A stretch of 64,000 bases of DNA from Annona cherimola (lineage: Eukaryota; Streptophyta; Magnoliopsida; Magnoliales; Annonaceae): NCBI GenBank assembly GCA_030490835.1, contig CM059975.1:8211579-8275578 (forward strand), given 5' to 3'. Under the pieces are notes generated by a model, which saw nothing but the letters and a program-made list of their open reading frames with translations, made no database searches and was not told the DNA's origin. The position numbers and the translations under genes were made by a program. Numbering within the stretch: position 1 is the stretch's first letter; every line of letters begins with the position of its first letter. Below are positions 1 to 20,484 of this stretch, one piece after another.

Positions 1-530
1 GCATTTAATTAAATTCAAACCTTTAAGGATGTATATATTTCACTATACACTTTTTACTCTTGAGAATTATTCCATTTTTATTTTTTATATATTTTTATAA
101 AAATTATTTTATTTTTCAATCATTTTACATAACTACTTGTATAACTAGCTTATTTATTCTAATTTTATTCTCTTTATTTTTTATCATTACTTTATTATAT
201 CACATCATTTCTCTCTTATTGAAAAATCTTTTATATAAAAAAATTTTCATTTAAAATTTTTGTCACTTTTAAAATACACTCTAAGTGAAAAAATTTTGAT
301 ATAAAAGTTTTTGAAAAATGAGAAATAAAGTAATATAATAAGGATAATTATGGAAAGTGAAGGGGATAAATTTAAAATAGATATGTTAATTGTATGTATG
401 CTTGTGTAGAAAATAATTAAAAGTGGGAAAATTGTATAAGAAGATGCAAAAAATAAATAAAAAATAAGATAGTTATAGATAGTGAAATTTTTTAATTTTA
501 AAAGTTTGTTACACAACAAAATATGCCTTT
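1..530. repeat. Inverted pair of family F MITEs
   Basis: 45-262 reads in the minus orientation and 265-530 in the plus orientation. Blocks such as TAATAAGGATAATTATGG and TAGATATGTTAATTGTATG are the plus copy. The two meet at TCACTTTTAAAATACACT. Ends are degraded. Confidence 0.55.
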
Positions 531-1069
531 AATTGAATGGGTTGAGAATCAGATGAAAATCTTTCCCATGTTTTCAAAAATAATTTCTTTATTCTTCCAA
601 AAAATTTATTTTTCTCATTTCAATAATATATAATAAAATTTTTCATCATATATTTATCTCATTCATAAACGAACTTGTAACTTAAATTAAACAGGTCTAA
701 TTTCACATGTCTTATCATGTTTTTAAAAGCTTTTATGTTATCTTTTTAGGTCAAGTTAATTTAAACTTACCCTATCCTATATTTTTAGACAGTGTTAGTT
801 ATGGGTATGTTTTAATATTGATTTTTTGTTAAAAGAGCCTTCACGTTTTATTTTAAAATTATAATTTTACTATAAAACTTACTTAAAATTTTATAATTAA
901 TATGAAAATAATCTAATTTTAAAATTATTTATAAATTTATGAAAGAGTAGATACATTAAATAATTTTTGAAATTTTTTTTATCTTTAAATATATAATATA
1001 TTTTATGAAAGATCTATTAAATATATATTAGTAATTTGGAGTTCAGAGCTTGAAATCTATCTTATCTTA
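531..1069. other. Intergenic, unassigned
   Basis: AT-rich DNA between two family F stretches; no gene or clear repeat recognised. Confidence 0.4.
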
Positions 1070-1353
1070 AGAGTATTTGGATACATCTAAACGTTTTCAA
1101 ATAATTTTTTTTAATATAAAACTCTTTACTTTTTATAATTATCTTATTTTTTTCTTATTTTGTCCTGTCTTTTTACATATCTATCTTATTTTTTAGTCAT
1201 TTTACATAACAATTTATACAACTAACATATCTATTTTAACTTTATTTTCTTTATTTATCATCCTTACTCTTATTATATTATATTGTTCTTATTTAAAAAA
1301 ATTTTATACCGAAAATTTTTTCTTTCAAAAATTTTATCACGTTGTAAACGCAC
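1070..1353 (-). repeat. Family F MITE just upstream of PEX6
   Basis: Starts GAGTATTTGGATACATCT and ends near CACGTTGTAAACGCACG. The block order is that of the minus-oriented copies. It ends about 43 bases before the probable PEX6 TATA box. Confidence 0.55.
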
Positions 1354-1395
1354 GCATAATCAAATCAATTTTTTTAATGTATCCCAATACGTCAG

Positions 1396-1405
1396 TATAA
1401 AAATA
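1396..1405 (+). promoter_or_regulatory. Probable TATA box of PEX6
   Basis: A TATAAAAATA motif lies 240 bases upstream of the PEX6 start codon, at the point where AT-rich repeat DNA gives way to GC-richer 5' leader sequence. A TACGTCA (ACGT-core) motif sits just upstream at 1388-1394. Placement is by sequence only; the transcription start is not known. Confidence 0.4.
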
Positions 1406-1635
1406 GCAAGCTAGCCCCCCTCTGCTATGCGGTATGTAAAGCCGGTCGACTGGATGTCCTACCGTCAATTGGCATGAAAGCCCAGTGCGCCTACATCCGC
1501 CATCTCCAGTTTCTCAGCTGAGCTCTCCCGTATCGATAGAAGCCTTCGTCGTCATTTTTCCTCTTCCTAACATCGTTTTCGACATCCTTATCTCTTCTGC
1601 TCCTGTCCGACGACACTGTACCTTCTCCGTTTCCT

Positions 1636-10276
<8,641 letters not shown>

Positions 10277-12066
10277 GAGAGCCCTTCATGCTTGCTAATG
10301 CAGGATCAACAAAGAGCTTTGCCGACTCCTTTGGTGTCAGGAAGGCTCATCTGGAGGCAGTGTACAGCAGCGAACTGTAATTAATTTTATTCTGTGGATG
10401 CAAAAGATGCTTCACTAGGGGGACATTTGTCTTATGGGTTACTTCGTGTACGGCTTCCAATTTATGGTGATTTGTTTTTTGCAGATTGCGGGAGCACACA
10501 AAAAGGTTGAGCATGTGTAAGCCTCAATTTTTTGGTTGGTATTCAAAATTCAAATGTCGTGTGACTAAACGTATTCTTCATTTGGGGTAATACAACAGTA
10601 CACTGTTTTTCTTCCAGGGGGAAAAGAAAGCAGGGAAAACAAAGCCTTCCTGATCAAGATTTTGAATAAAACCAGTTTCTGCTGATCGGGTGAAGTCTTA
10701 TTTTTTTGTAACATTATTTGCATGATGGTGATGAATGAGGGTCGAAATAAAGTCCCAGACTTATACATGCCGACTTTGCACAATGCTTCCTCACTGTCAG
10801 AAGCGATGGTCCATCACAGGCTGTTTAGAGTCCTACAATAGCTGTATATATCGACTGGATTAAAAAAGCGCCGATTGGGAAAAATCAAACGATTAATCGT
10901 TTTGGGAAGTTTCAAACCACATGAACATTACACTGTTACAATATTTCAGGATTTGTACCTGTTAGGATGAACTATTTGACAAAAGACAATGTTTATAAAT
11001 AAAAGTGTGCTTGCAACGCACTTGATTACTGGGTCTGTCAATTTTTTATTTTATTTTATTTTTAATATTAGTACATCTTCTCTTTTCCTTCTTGTTGCTA
11101 TTGATTGATCCCTAGAATGCAATTCGACTAGCGTGTAAGACCGCGAAGATTCGGGTTGACCTGTACGTGGGTATAATCCCACTCGATTTGCATATGTGCT
11201 AGAATCATGCTGCCTCGAGTTTTTGGGCTTTCGCCGAAATGCCAAATTCTCGCCAGACTTCCGGCTTAACGCAGCTTGCCCATCGACGATCAAGTGGGAC
11301 AAGAAAAAAAAATCAGCTACGGAAGATTCATGCTATATGCTTTACTTGCTGGATGGTTAGCTAATTCCTTGGCATCTATCAATAATTGAATCCTTTATAA
11401 TCCTATGAGTCAGTGCTAACATAAGCCTATGTCAGTCCGAGTTGAAAGGAGTATCGTTGTTTAACTTTTAAAATTTTTTTCATGAAAATACTTTTCCAAA
11501 TATATTTAAATAACATAAACAAGAAATCAACATTTTACGAGGTATTCGAGTCATGCTCTCCCCCGTTGATTTTTGAAAATTTAAATATATATATATATAT
11601 GTTCAAAAATATGTAACTTCGTAGCTCAAGTGGTGAAACGCGTGGTTATACATTCTAACGAAAGCTCCGGCCTCTTTCAGGATCGAGGGTGGAACTGCTG
11701 GTCGATGATGATACTGACACACCATTATATCCGAAATTAGTTTAGCCTCATGAATGACTTCATTCCGAGGTTATTTTTCTTCAGCACCTCTTGCCTTCGT
11801 CAATGATTTTAATGCAACTTTTGGGTTTTCATTGTAATAATTCGTAAAGGAGACAAGTGTGGCTAATATGAATTTTGGGTCTTTCGGAATCTTGAAAATG
11901 ATGTGTTGATGAGGCATTATCATCAGAAAGCAAACAGCTTGGCTGCATATGTATATCAACTGTATCTGCGGGGAAGTAATCTTATTCAGATGCATAACAA
12001 CTGCCTCTAGAGAGCATTCAGGAAGAGATCAAGGAAAAAAGAAAAGAAAAAAGTAAGCTGGACTGC
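10277..12066 (+). other. PEX6 3' UTR and intergenic DNA
   Basis: The first 500 bases after the stop codon are the likely 3' UTR, with AATAAA signals at 10665-10670 and 10746-10751. A possible 3'-UTR acceptor-like TTTTTTGCAG lies near 10485. The segment 11090-11300 is GC-richer than its surroundings, but its longest open frame (83 codons, - strand) is unrecognised. A tRNA-like stretch at 11620-11690 is listed separately. Nothing else is supported. Confidence 0.5.
11620..11750 (+). repeat. Possible tRNA-derived SINE head
   Basis: The sequence TAGCTCAAGTGGTGAAACG resembles a tRNA A box, and GGATCGAGGG some 50 bases later resembles a degenerate B box. It does not fold as an intact tRNA by eye. 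No target duplication was identified. Confidence 0.3.
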
Positions 12067-12489
12067 TCACTTGGCGGCGGAAATCATGCGAATGACCTGG
12101 TGGAAGTGGTCTACATCACAAGGCAATTTCAAGATCCCCTGCTGCTCGTACCCAAACTCATGGGCAGCCATCTCCAGCAACGCCATGAAGTGCGGATGGC
12201 TGAAGAGGTTGGTGTGTATGAGGAACCTCTCCATCTTCGTATTCCCATGCCCCCCCACGAGTATCGGCACATACCCTTTCACCGTTTGCTCGTCGCAATC
12301 CTCGTCATCTTCCTCATCATCATCGCCCACCAGTCGAGTGTATCTCATTGGCTTCCCCATCATGGCATACTGATTTCTCCTCTTTTCATTCGCTCTTGAA
12401 GCCACCCTAGTAACGCCTTTTATAAATAACGATATTAATGGCAGGTAACGCGCTATATATGGAAAGCTTTGAAGCCACCTACCATACAT
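12067..12489 (-). CDS. SAUR-family auxin-responsive protein
   Basis: Small auxin-up RNA proteins modulate PP2C.D phosphatases and plasma-membrane proton pumps to promote cell expansion. The C-terminal half carries the SAUR core: KGYVPILVGG, then MERFLIHTNLFSHPHFMALLE, then EFGYEQQGILKLPCDVDHF. The gene is intronless, as usual for SAURs. The open frame continues upstream to 12648, but the extra N-terminus is unlike any SAUR. I chose the Met at 12489 (140 residues) because a TATATATAAG box lies about 100 bases upstream; a Met at 12363 would give 98 residues. An acidic run (GDDDEEDDEDCDE) precedes the core and a basic stretch precedes that. The subgroup is uncertain. Confidence 0.85.
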   Translation of the reverse strand: MYGRWLQSFPYIARYLPLISLFIKGVTRVASRANEKRRNQYAMMGKPMRYTRLVGDDDEEDDEDCDEQTVKGYVPILVGGHGNTKMERFLIHTNLFSHPHFMALLEMAAHEFGYEQQGILKLPCDVDHFHQVIRMISAAK

Positions 12490-12580
12490 GATACAATTGC
12501 GGTTTGGATTAGCTTCGGTGCACCTGGGACCGAAGATTGGCATTGGGTTTTTGTTTGGATAGTCGTAATATAAAACACAC

Positions 12581-12599
12581 TTATATATAAGTATATCCA
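12581..12599 (-). promoter_or_regulatory. Probable TATA box of the 12-kb SAUR gene
   Basis: On the minus strand the sequence reads ATACTTATATATAAGTG, a good TATA element about 100 bases before the chosen ATG at 12489. It supports that start over the longer open frame. No perfect TGTCTC auxin element was seen nearby. Confidence 0.4.
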
Positions 12600-12649
12600 C
12601 AGGACCGAAGATCAATGCAGTGGATATAAAATAAATAAACAAAAACAAT

Positions 12650-13003
12650 AATGAAAAATAGAATAATTAGTTATAACAAAAATATATCATCATCATCAGT
12701 CTATTTTCTATCTACTTGTGTCAGCTTTGTAGACTCTATTGTGTTATACCTTGAATATGGCTTTATCAAAACTAGTGATAATTAGAATAGAGTCGCAGCC
12801 ATTAACGTCTCTTCTTCACACATGATGAGTCCTTGTAAAAAATCAAGTCAGTTCTTGACTATGTATATTGAAGTGTACAAAAAGACAAGTGATCGGATTA
12901 CATTGAAATGGATCATCATGAAGAAAGGGCCAGGGCTCAAACTAGGTTGATAGCATATTCAGTTCGGTATGATAGGATATATAGAAGTTGGACACATAAA
13001 GTA
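12650..13003. other. Intergenic DNA upstream of the SAUR gene
   Basis: AT-rich sequence upstream of the - strand SAUR gene, up to the foldback element at 13013. No open frame or repeat was recognised. Confidence 0.4.
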
Positions 13004-13012
13004 TCTATTAGC

Positions 13013-13395
13013 TGAGTCCTGATCTTTTCACGCAAACACACGGCTTCCTCTGTGATTCCGGCCCAAAAACTTATTATTTTTTATTTTTTTCATAGATAAG
13101 TAAATCTAGGTGTATTAAATCTATAAATCAAGTTTTACCATTTTTGGATGTTTTTAAGTATTTTTTTAGATTTTTAAATACAGTGACATTTTAGTAATTT
13201 TCTAATATCCAAAAATTATGAAAATGACACTGTGTTTAAAAATTCAAAAAAATACTCAAACAAATTCAAAAATGGTAACACTTGGTTTATAGATTTAATA
13301 CACCTAGATTTACTTATCCATGAAAAAAATGAAAAAAAAAATAAAAAAATAGGTTTTTTGGGCCGGACGCATGGCCTCCTGAAAAGATCAGGCGG
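13013..13395. mobile_element. Foldback MITE, family C
   Basis: A near-complete palindrome of about 380 bp. The arms share ends containing CCTGATCTTTTCA, an inner GGCCCAAAAAAC block and a core with AAGTTTTACCATTTTTGG, CAGTGACATTTT and the reverse complements. Flanks TCTATTAGC (13004-13012) and CCTATTAGT (13396-13404) agree at 7 of 9 positions, consistent with a decayed 9-bp duplication. Related copies recur through the window. Confidence 0.75.
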
Positions 13396-13473
13396 CCTAT
13401 TAGTTATTAAAATAGATACAAGTGTTTTCGAGTAATGATCATATACAACTAGGTTGTCACTTAACTTTTTTAT

Positions 13474-13585
13474 ATTTTATTATTTTTTATGAGTATTTAT
13501 ATATTATATTATCTCAATTGGTATTACAATAAAACCCTAAGATATTCTTATAAGATTCGAACATCAATCTACAACTATTTTATTA
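13474..13585 (-). mobile_element. SINE copy 1 (truncated)
   Basis: A short SINE-related fragment (13483-13576) sits between ATTTTATTA direct repeats. It aligns with the tail of the fuller copies (GTATTTATATA...TTGGTATTACAAT). The head with pol III boxes is missing. It lies in the same orientation as the other five copies. Confidence 0.5.
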
Positions 13586-13619
13586 ATATTCTAATTTTTC
13601 CTATACTGTGTTTCTAATA

Positions 13620-15770
13620 TATCCAACTAAAGGATGCTCCCATAAAATTTCCAGAGAGGAATAGGCCACCACATAACTGTTGAAAATGTTGCTGGTATGG
13701 AATTTTGAAATATGACGTAACCACGCAATGGGTGAAATGTTGTTAGCGTCTATTTCATTATTTCTTTAAAATCTTAGTTATTTAATTACAAATTCTGCTT
13801 TCTGAAAAAATTAGAAATTGTTTTGTGTACATATATTTACGAAGTTAAAATTCATTTCGATTGGAAACTTTCATATATGATCATGGCCCATCTATGTATT
13901 GTTGATAAAATTGGAAAGAATCATTTTCTGTTTTTAATTTACAGTTAATCAATTGGATGCTCAAAACGATATTATCCGCAATAATATTTGGCGATGAGAA
14001 GAACGCTGGGCCCAATAGATCAACATGCAGACAAAAAGAAGATGGTATTGGCGTATTTTCACAATATCCGGCTCCTTTCGACAGCACTTACATAGATGAG
14101 CACACTGGTCAACTGCAGAAACGTACCACTCTTTATAGGAATGTAGAACCATAAAGAGAAATTTCAAAGACTCGATTTTCAGTTCCAGAAGCCAGACGCA
14201 ATTGAAAACTAATAGTTTAAAAAAGAATGATAATCAATGACTGGGTCAGACAATATAATACTATATATGGACAATGGAAATCATTGAGCTGATCAGCATA
14301 TGGTCCCAAATGCTCTACCTAATCTCTGAAAAAATAAAAATATATATCACATAATCAAGAGGTAAATGGAACAGCTGGTGGAGTATCTCCACTAAAATGC
14401 TTGTTAGTACTTGCAAACGTCCTTCTGTACAATTTTTTTTTTCTTTTGGGGTTCTGAAATCCATTTTAATTTTTGTGATTGTGGTTGTCACATTCTGGAA
14501 TATTTGACTTGGAGACTATTAATTAAAGAGGAGAAGGAACTTTCTTCCTTTGCTATGTATGTATTTATCTATTTGTTTGTTTATTTTTCTTATACAGAGT
14601 TGACCCATGGAAGTAAGGAAGTTTCTTATCATTGGCGGCTTCATTTAGCTACCCATGCACACCAATCTGGAGATCAGTCCTTGTCCTTGTTGATCATTCT
14701 TTTCCAAAGGTTTCCACTTTGAGATGTCAGATTTGTCTATTTTGGCGTGCAGCAACCGGTAAGCGCTTTGTTCTTCAATTCCACAAGCGCCAGTCAAAAT
14801 GCGTTTAGACTCTTGCCATTTGCTTTGCCACTTGGACTATTGTAAAAACGGCTACAAATTCAACGAAATTGATTGATTAATCAATTAATTATGGAAGTTT
14901 TGTAGTCAACTGATTTTGGATATGACCATTGTGAAGTCTATATATTGTTATATTCATAACAAATTTTGTTATCACTGTTGTTCCCAATTTGTTCTCCTTA
15001 TTTTAGGTGAAGATTTTGATTACTAAAACCATTGTAACACTTTATATTTCATGTTTATAAGCATTACAAGAGAGTACAAACAACAGTATGAGGTTCTCTT
15101 CTATGGAACCCTTCTTCTATTTAACCCCATCCATTTCTAGTAAGCTAATTATATTGCAAAAAATAAAATTAGTTGTAGCATGATAGATTATTTGATGACA
15201 AGGGCTGTTGTTTAATTGGCTTTTCATAACGGAAAGTTTTAATTCTGGAAAGGAGGAATTTATCTTTTCATATGTTCACTTTACTGTGAATAACTCGAAA
15301 TTCAAACCCAAGTGAGAGCACACGACCACCATTAAGATTAATGTTAGAGTTACGATTGAGATCATAAAAATAGAGTTCTAATTCTGATTGATACTTGAAG
15401 ATAAGGATTGGGTTAGAGTTGGAGTCAGAATCCAACTTTGAGCCAAGCCAACCCCACGTAAATAAATATAAGGATCATTCTACAAATGTTAAAAAGCGAT
15501 TTGATTTGCCATTAGGCAAAGTTATAAGGACTATTTTGCAAAAACGACAAAAAGGTAAAAGGAGATAACCAAGGCAAAGTGAGGCAAAAGAAGATCTGAT
15601 CAATTTCTCATATGAGGGCGTCAGCTGTCGAGAGGAATTTTCAGGCCAGCTTGCTTGCAGAATCAACGAGAAAGAAGTATAATAGTATTCCAAAACTCCA
15701 CGTATATATTCCAAAAGTCTACGTATGATGCAATCGTACAAAGTGTATCAATTAAATAACTTTATAAATA
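13620..15770. other. Intergenic, unassigned
   Basis: AT-rich DNA with only short random-looking open frames. The longest (103 codons, 14411-14722, + strand) has no recognisable domain and no coding-like composition. Nothing else is supported. Confidence 0.4.
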
Positions 15771-16004
15771 TAGCTTTGTGATCCGTCACATACTCGATTT
15801 TATGTGACACAAGACAATCCAATTCCACATTTTCTAATCAATTAAAGGGAGATAATAAGTCTATATGGACTCTATCGGACCCTGATCAGGGGGACAGTGG
15901 GATTGCCACATGGGTGGTTTGGGGCCTTTGGGCACTATGCATGAGGTGGTGTGAGGTGTGCAGCGCGCGGGAGAAGAGGGGCACCATGCACTGTGAATGC
16001 ACCC

Positions 16005-17975
16005 TAATATACCATATACTGTTTAATGCATTCGAATGCATTAAAATTTTAGTACATTTGGATGCAACATACATTTTTTAAAATTTTTAATTTTTTTTAG
16101 AAAACTGTTAATTTATAAATGAAGTTTTACAATTTTCAAAAAGGTATATTTTATTATTGTCAAAAGTAGAGGTTTTTGCTCATTTTTAAATGATTAAAAT
16201 ATTTCAGCATTTAAAAATACAAAATATATACATATATTTTAAAAATATAAAACTTAATATATAAGTTAAATATATATATATTTTTTTGATGAAAAGGAAA
16301 CACCCTATCCCCTCCCCCCGATATGAGGGAAGGAAGAGATAAGGAGATCCTAGCAATTCATTGCCAAAAAATTGTCTGTACATAATTTTTCCAAAATAAT
16401 TTGAGGAGGGTTATCCCACCACACTTGTGTATCCAAAAAAGAAAAAGATACAAAATCTGCTAAGGAATGAGCCACCATGTTTCCTTGTCTAAGCACGTGT
16501 TGGGCTGAGAAATGTTGGGTAGCAAACAAGAGAGACTTAATCTCATCAATAAGAACCCCCGCGGGGTGAAAGAATGTGCTTGTCATCCAACAGGTAGTTG
16601 AGTAGGAGGAGAGAGTCAGTTTCAAACTGAACTTTCCCAAAAGAGAGGTGAAGAGCCCATTTAAGTCCCAATAAGAAAGCAGTCACCTCCATACACAGTG
16701 GACTCAAAATACCCCTTCGTCTCCAGCCCCTAGCTGCAATGAATCTGCCTTCAGAATCTCTGACAACAGCCGCAAAGCCCATGGCATGATGATCATCATG
16801 TTTCCGTGCATCCACATTCATCTTCAGAGTTCCCGCTGGAGGTTTGGACCATCTGACCGCAAGAGGCCGGTCAATCGCCCCCTCCAGAATGAGAATTTTT
16901 GCCCTCCGATGTTGCTCGAGGTAGTCCCTACACCATTCGATGACATTAGAAAAAAGCGGTTGAGACATCTCTTCCCTGAGCTTGTTGCGCAAGTACCATA
17001 TCCGCCAGCAGTAAGTGATAAAAAAAGCCAGGATCTCCAATCTGTTCTTTGACACAAGAACTCTGAAAATATCTTGGACCGTGTCCCAAGGGGTGGAAAC
17101 ATTAACAACTTTCAAGCAAATGTCCCGAGTATGCTGACAACCAGTGAATATGTGGGAGGCGTCCTCCAGTTCAGTCCTGCAAAAAAAACAACATCGATCC
17201 ACATCAATACCCCTCTTACGGAGATTTTCCAAAGTTGGGAGGGCATCTCTAAATAGTCTCCATCCAAAGATAATGATTTTGCTTGGTAGCTTTGTCTTCC
17301 AAACTGCTTTATATATGCCCATAGTTGGCGACGGACAGCCCGAAGATGTGCTCAGAAGCCTATAAGCGGATTTCACGGAATAGATGCCCGTTGGTTCATG
17401 AATCCAGAACAGTCGATCATCGTCGTCGAATTGGGGTAGCGGAACCTGGCAAATTTGTCGCCACCCAACCTCACCCACCGCCGCAACTATCCGCTCTCTG
17501 TCCCATGAGTGATCAGTAGGGTTTATGAAAAGACCGACCATCGCATCATCCGAGATTGACAGGGGAAGGGGGCCAGCTTTGGTAAGCCGGTCCTCAAGCC
17601 ACACCTCCTTGAAAAATTGCACCTGTTTCCCATTACCAATGCACCATTTGCACCCATTTCGGATTATCTCTCTTGCCTTGAGGATACTCTTCCATGTGAA
17701 AGAGTCAGAGGGTTTAACTTTGCAAGTCCATATTTCATCATTTGGAAAATATTTGGCTTTGAGGACTTGATGGCACAGTGAGTTGGTTTGTGAAATGAGA
17801 CGCCAAACTTGCTTTCCAAGTAGAGCAAGGTTAAAAGAATGTAGCTCCCTGAAACCCGGTCCCCCCGATAACTTTGACGTGCACATGTATAAAAACTTTA
17901 AAAGTAAAAAATGAGTTTTGCAAGCACTAAAAATTTCAATGTATCCAAATGTATTGAAATAATACTCTAATATGT
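16005..17975. mobile_element. Family C foldback MITE interrupted by a LINE
   Basis: The left part (16005-16280) has a terminal block with TTTTAGTACATTTGGATGCA. The right terminus (17885-17975) carries the inverted counterpart (TGTATCCAAATGTATTGAA). The LINE at 16281-17880 separates them, so the MITE is older than the LINE. Confidence 0.6.
16281..17880 (-). pseudogene. 5'-truncated, frameshifted LINE retrotransposon (zf-RVT and RNase H)
   Basis: The minus-strand frame carries the C-terminal part of a plant non-LTR reverse transcriptase ORF2. It starts at a GGPGFRELHSFNLALLGKQ block, the end of the RT domain. A zf-RVT domain follows (SVKSAYRLL, then WKTKLPSK, the CC-x2-C and H-x4-C cluster near residues 279-297 of the open frame), then an RNase H domain with NVDAR, MEVTAF and FETDS acidic positions. 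Frame is lost at the C5GCG4 run near 16556-16566; the C-terminal part (QHVLRQGNMVAHSLADF) continues in another frame to a stop at 16350. The element ends in TTTTCATCAAAAAAA and then AT repeats. Endonuclease and most of the RT are missing, so it is dead. Confidence 0.88.
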
Positions 17976-18489
17976 CCCTGGTCATCTCTTTAATTTGGAT
18001 AGAGTATACAGATGGATAGGTCCACATCGATTTAGATTTAGTTCTGAAATTAGGAGAGCGTTATTGATAATTTTGGACCATTATATATCTAGACCTGTAA
18101 AGACGACTGTAATTGAAGAGTTGGGTGGAATTGAAGAGCTGAAAATTGAAATCAGCTGCAGTCTGCAGACCGCGTTATACGTACGCCAGCCCGGTTGCGG
18201 ATCCTATACGGCTTCCTATGTGCCCATAATTTTTTTAAAAAAATTTATTATTATTTTTTTGTTTCTTATGAATATGTAATCCCTAACTGTATATTCATGC
18301 TTATTTTTTTATTTTCCAAAAAATCAAAATAAAATATCAAATAAATTCAAAAAATATTAAATTTCGCTTAAAGAAGATCTGTGTACAGTCTACATATTTA
18401 TTAAAAATAATAGAATTTTTGTTCTCTCGTGTTACACCCACAATACAGGCGACCTTATAAGATAACAACCCTTGAAATATATATGTATA

Positions 18490-18730
18490 TATATATTTGA
18501 GTGCCGTGGTCATTTACAGCCGGACGCATGGAGCGTCCTGCCCAAAAATATTTATTTTTTATTTTTTTGTTTTGTTATAGAACCAAAAACATGTATATTT
18601 TATTTTTTTTTCATTTTTTCATGGACAAGTAAATCTAGGTATATTAAATTTATAAACTAAGTTTTACTATTTTTTGATATTTTAAGTATTTATTTTGAAT
18701 TTTTAAAAACAGTGTCATTTCCGTAACTAG
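18490..18730. repeat. Family C MITE, half copy
   Basis: Only one arm is present: GCCGGACGCATGG, CCCAAAAATATTTATT, AAGTAAATCTAGGTATATT, AAGTTTTACTATTTTTTG, CAGTGTCATTTCCGTAA. The second arm is absent. Confidence 0.6.
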
Positions 18731-18759
18731 TCTGTGAAGCGCGTACATGCATGGAAGTT

Positions 18760-20150
18760 TCTTATCCAGTTTGAAGTTTATTTTCAAAAGTCTACAAATA
18801 CAGAAAACTTACGATGTATTGAGTAGCTTTATAATGCTACCGGCGCCGCGGTGCGATGGTAAGCATTTTGAGTGTATTTGCTCAAATCCTCCACTCACCC
18901 CCAATTTCTTCTGGTTGTGGGTTATAATTTTTCTTATAGTGATGGAAGCTTGTAAGAATTTTCCTCTATATTGTGAGGATTTAGAATGCACTTAATTATA
19001 ATATCATATCAGTTGTCTTATTATATATAAAAGAGAAAAAAAAAACTTTATATATAAAGAGAACTTTTATAGTGTTTTGACTTGCATCATAATTATGGTG
19101 TAAATGTTATGAATGTTGAAAAACAACTCTAAAATTAATATTTATATTAAAATGTTTTATTATGATGATTTTGTATCATTTCCAAATAGGACCGTACATA
19201 TACGATTAGATGAAATTATTATGTCACTAAAATAAATAATTTTAAATATAATATGTGAAGTGGATGTCAATTTTGATGACTAATTTAGTCCTTTTGCATC
19301 AAACTGCTGCAATTACAGTGCAACCTAAATGCACTATAGTATTTTCTAGAAACAATAATCCTGTACACGTGATTTTTCATATATACGAATATCGATGCCA
19401 TAGCCAAAAAATAAAAATAAATTCAGTATATAAAGATATATCTATTTTGGTAGGATAGTTTGACTATCTTAATGATTTATTAAATTCAATCTATTTATTA
19501 TATTTAATATATAGATATCAAAAGTATCTCAATTCATGACTTATATCATTTACCAAATTAAGAACCACTTAATATTAATTTTAATTGCCAGCATGCGTGT
19601 AGAGCCACTGGTAACTAATACTGCCACCAATGCAGTGGACATGAATTTGAATGGTGTCTCCCTCATTTGGTGTGAGAGTATAGATTATGTGTTCCTTTGA
19701 TAATGAGTATATTTATAGTTGTCCTTCTAGAACGTAAGGGAATTTACAATGTGTCTCTTCAGATGAGAGTTGTGAGAGTGTAGCGGCATATCAAATGTCA
19801 TAGTGTGTATAATATCAATAAAAAATAATAATTTTAATTCATAAAAGATAATTTATTTGTTATAAGGACTCATAAAAACTCAATTCAATATTTAAGCCGT
19901 CTAAAATATTCATTCTACCTAAATAATAATCACAGATAATTCTATAATATTCTAAAACTTTCGTGTATAGATTTAAATGATTTTAATATATATTTTTAAT
20001 ATCTATCCTAGAAGATGTGGCCCACACGTAACTTTGGTTGATATGATTTTCAATATTTCGGTAAAGCAAATAATGAATTGAATTGAATCTGAAAAAAAAT
20101 GGTACGTAAACTGGACCATTCCAATAAAGTGACTGGTAAGTTGGTACATG
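18760..20150. other. AT-rich DNA with decayed repeats (families A and D)
   Basis: 19060-19350 resembles element A of 24390 (TATTTATATTAAAATGTTTTATTATG...) but is strongly diverged. 19480-20100 matches 47215-47540 and 53400-54235 (family D: GTTGATATGATTTT, TCATTTAAATCTAT and similar). The short open frames in this stretch lie in repeat DNA or are unrecognised. Confidence 0.45.
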
Positions 20151-20159
20151 GAGATATAA

Positions 20160-20430
20160 TGAAGTTCTCTTTGAGGGTGTGCTAAGGAAGTGATAAAAAT
20201 TTGAAATAAAAAGTTTTTTGAATAAAAAAACAATGGTAAAATAATGTTGTATAATAAGGATAATGATGAGAAGTAAAAATAATAAAATTAAAATAGATAA
20301 GTTAGTTGTATAAAAATAATTACAAAATAAAGTAGTTATATAAGAAAATATGAAAAAATAATTTTAAAATATGATACTTGCTGAGTTTAGATTGAAAATT
20401 TTTGGTTTGTAAATTTTAGGTGTAAACAAA
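20160..20430 (+). repeat. Family F MITE, diverged
   Basis: Contains the family F string of blocks: AATAAGGATAATGATGAG, TAGATAAGTTAGTTGTATA, AATAATTTTAAAATA and a TAGATTGAAAAT end, with a degraded terminal TGTAAACAAACTTACCC. Confidence 0.55.
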
Positions 20431-20484
20431 CTTACCCTTATTAATAGACACAGAGAGATTTTGAGAGATGGACAGATCCACTCG

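Larger units (their letters stand above)
15770..18375 (+). repeat. Duplicated segment, copy 1 (split by insertions)
   Basis: The parts 15770-15830, 17985-18240 and 18290-18375 align in order with 20485-20955. Shared landmarks are CACATACTCGAT, CTTTAATTTGGAT, GGTGGAATT, TCAGCTGCAG and AAAATATCAAATAAATT. The gap between the first two parts holds a family C element that was itself split by a LINE. Confidence 0.6.

Noticed and set aside
11620..11690. Possible tRNA gene
   Set aside because: A- and B-box-like motifs are present but the arms do not pair. Kept only as a possible SINE head.
12490..12648. Upstream extension of the 12-kb SAUR frame
   Set aside because: The extra residues resemble no SAUR, and a TATA-like box lies inside the extension.
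17884..18027. First 48 codons of the LINE open frame
   Set aside because: They are encoded by the flanking MITE DNA rather than the LINE, which starts near 17880.
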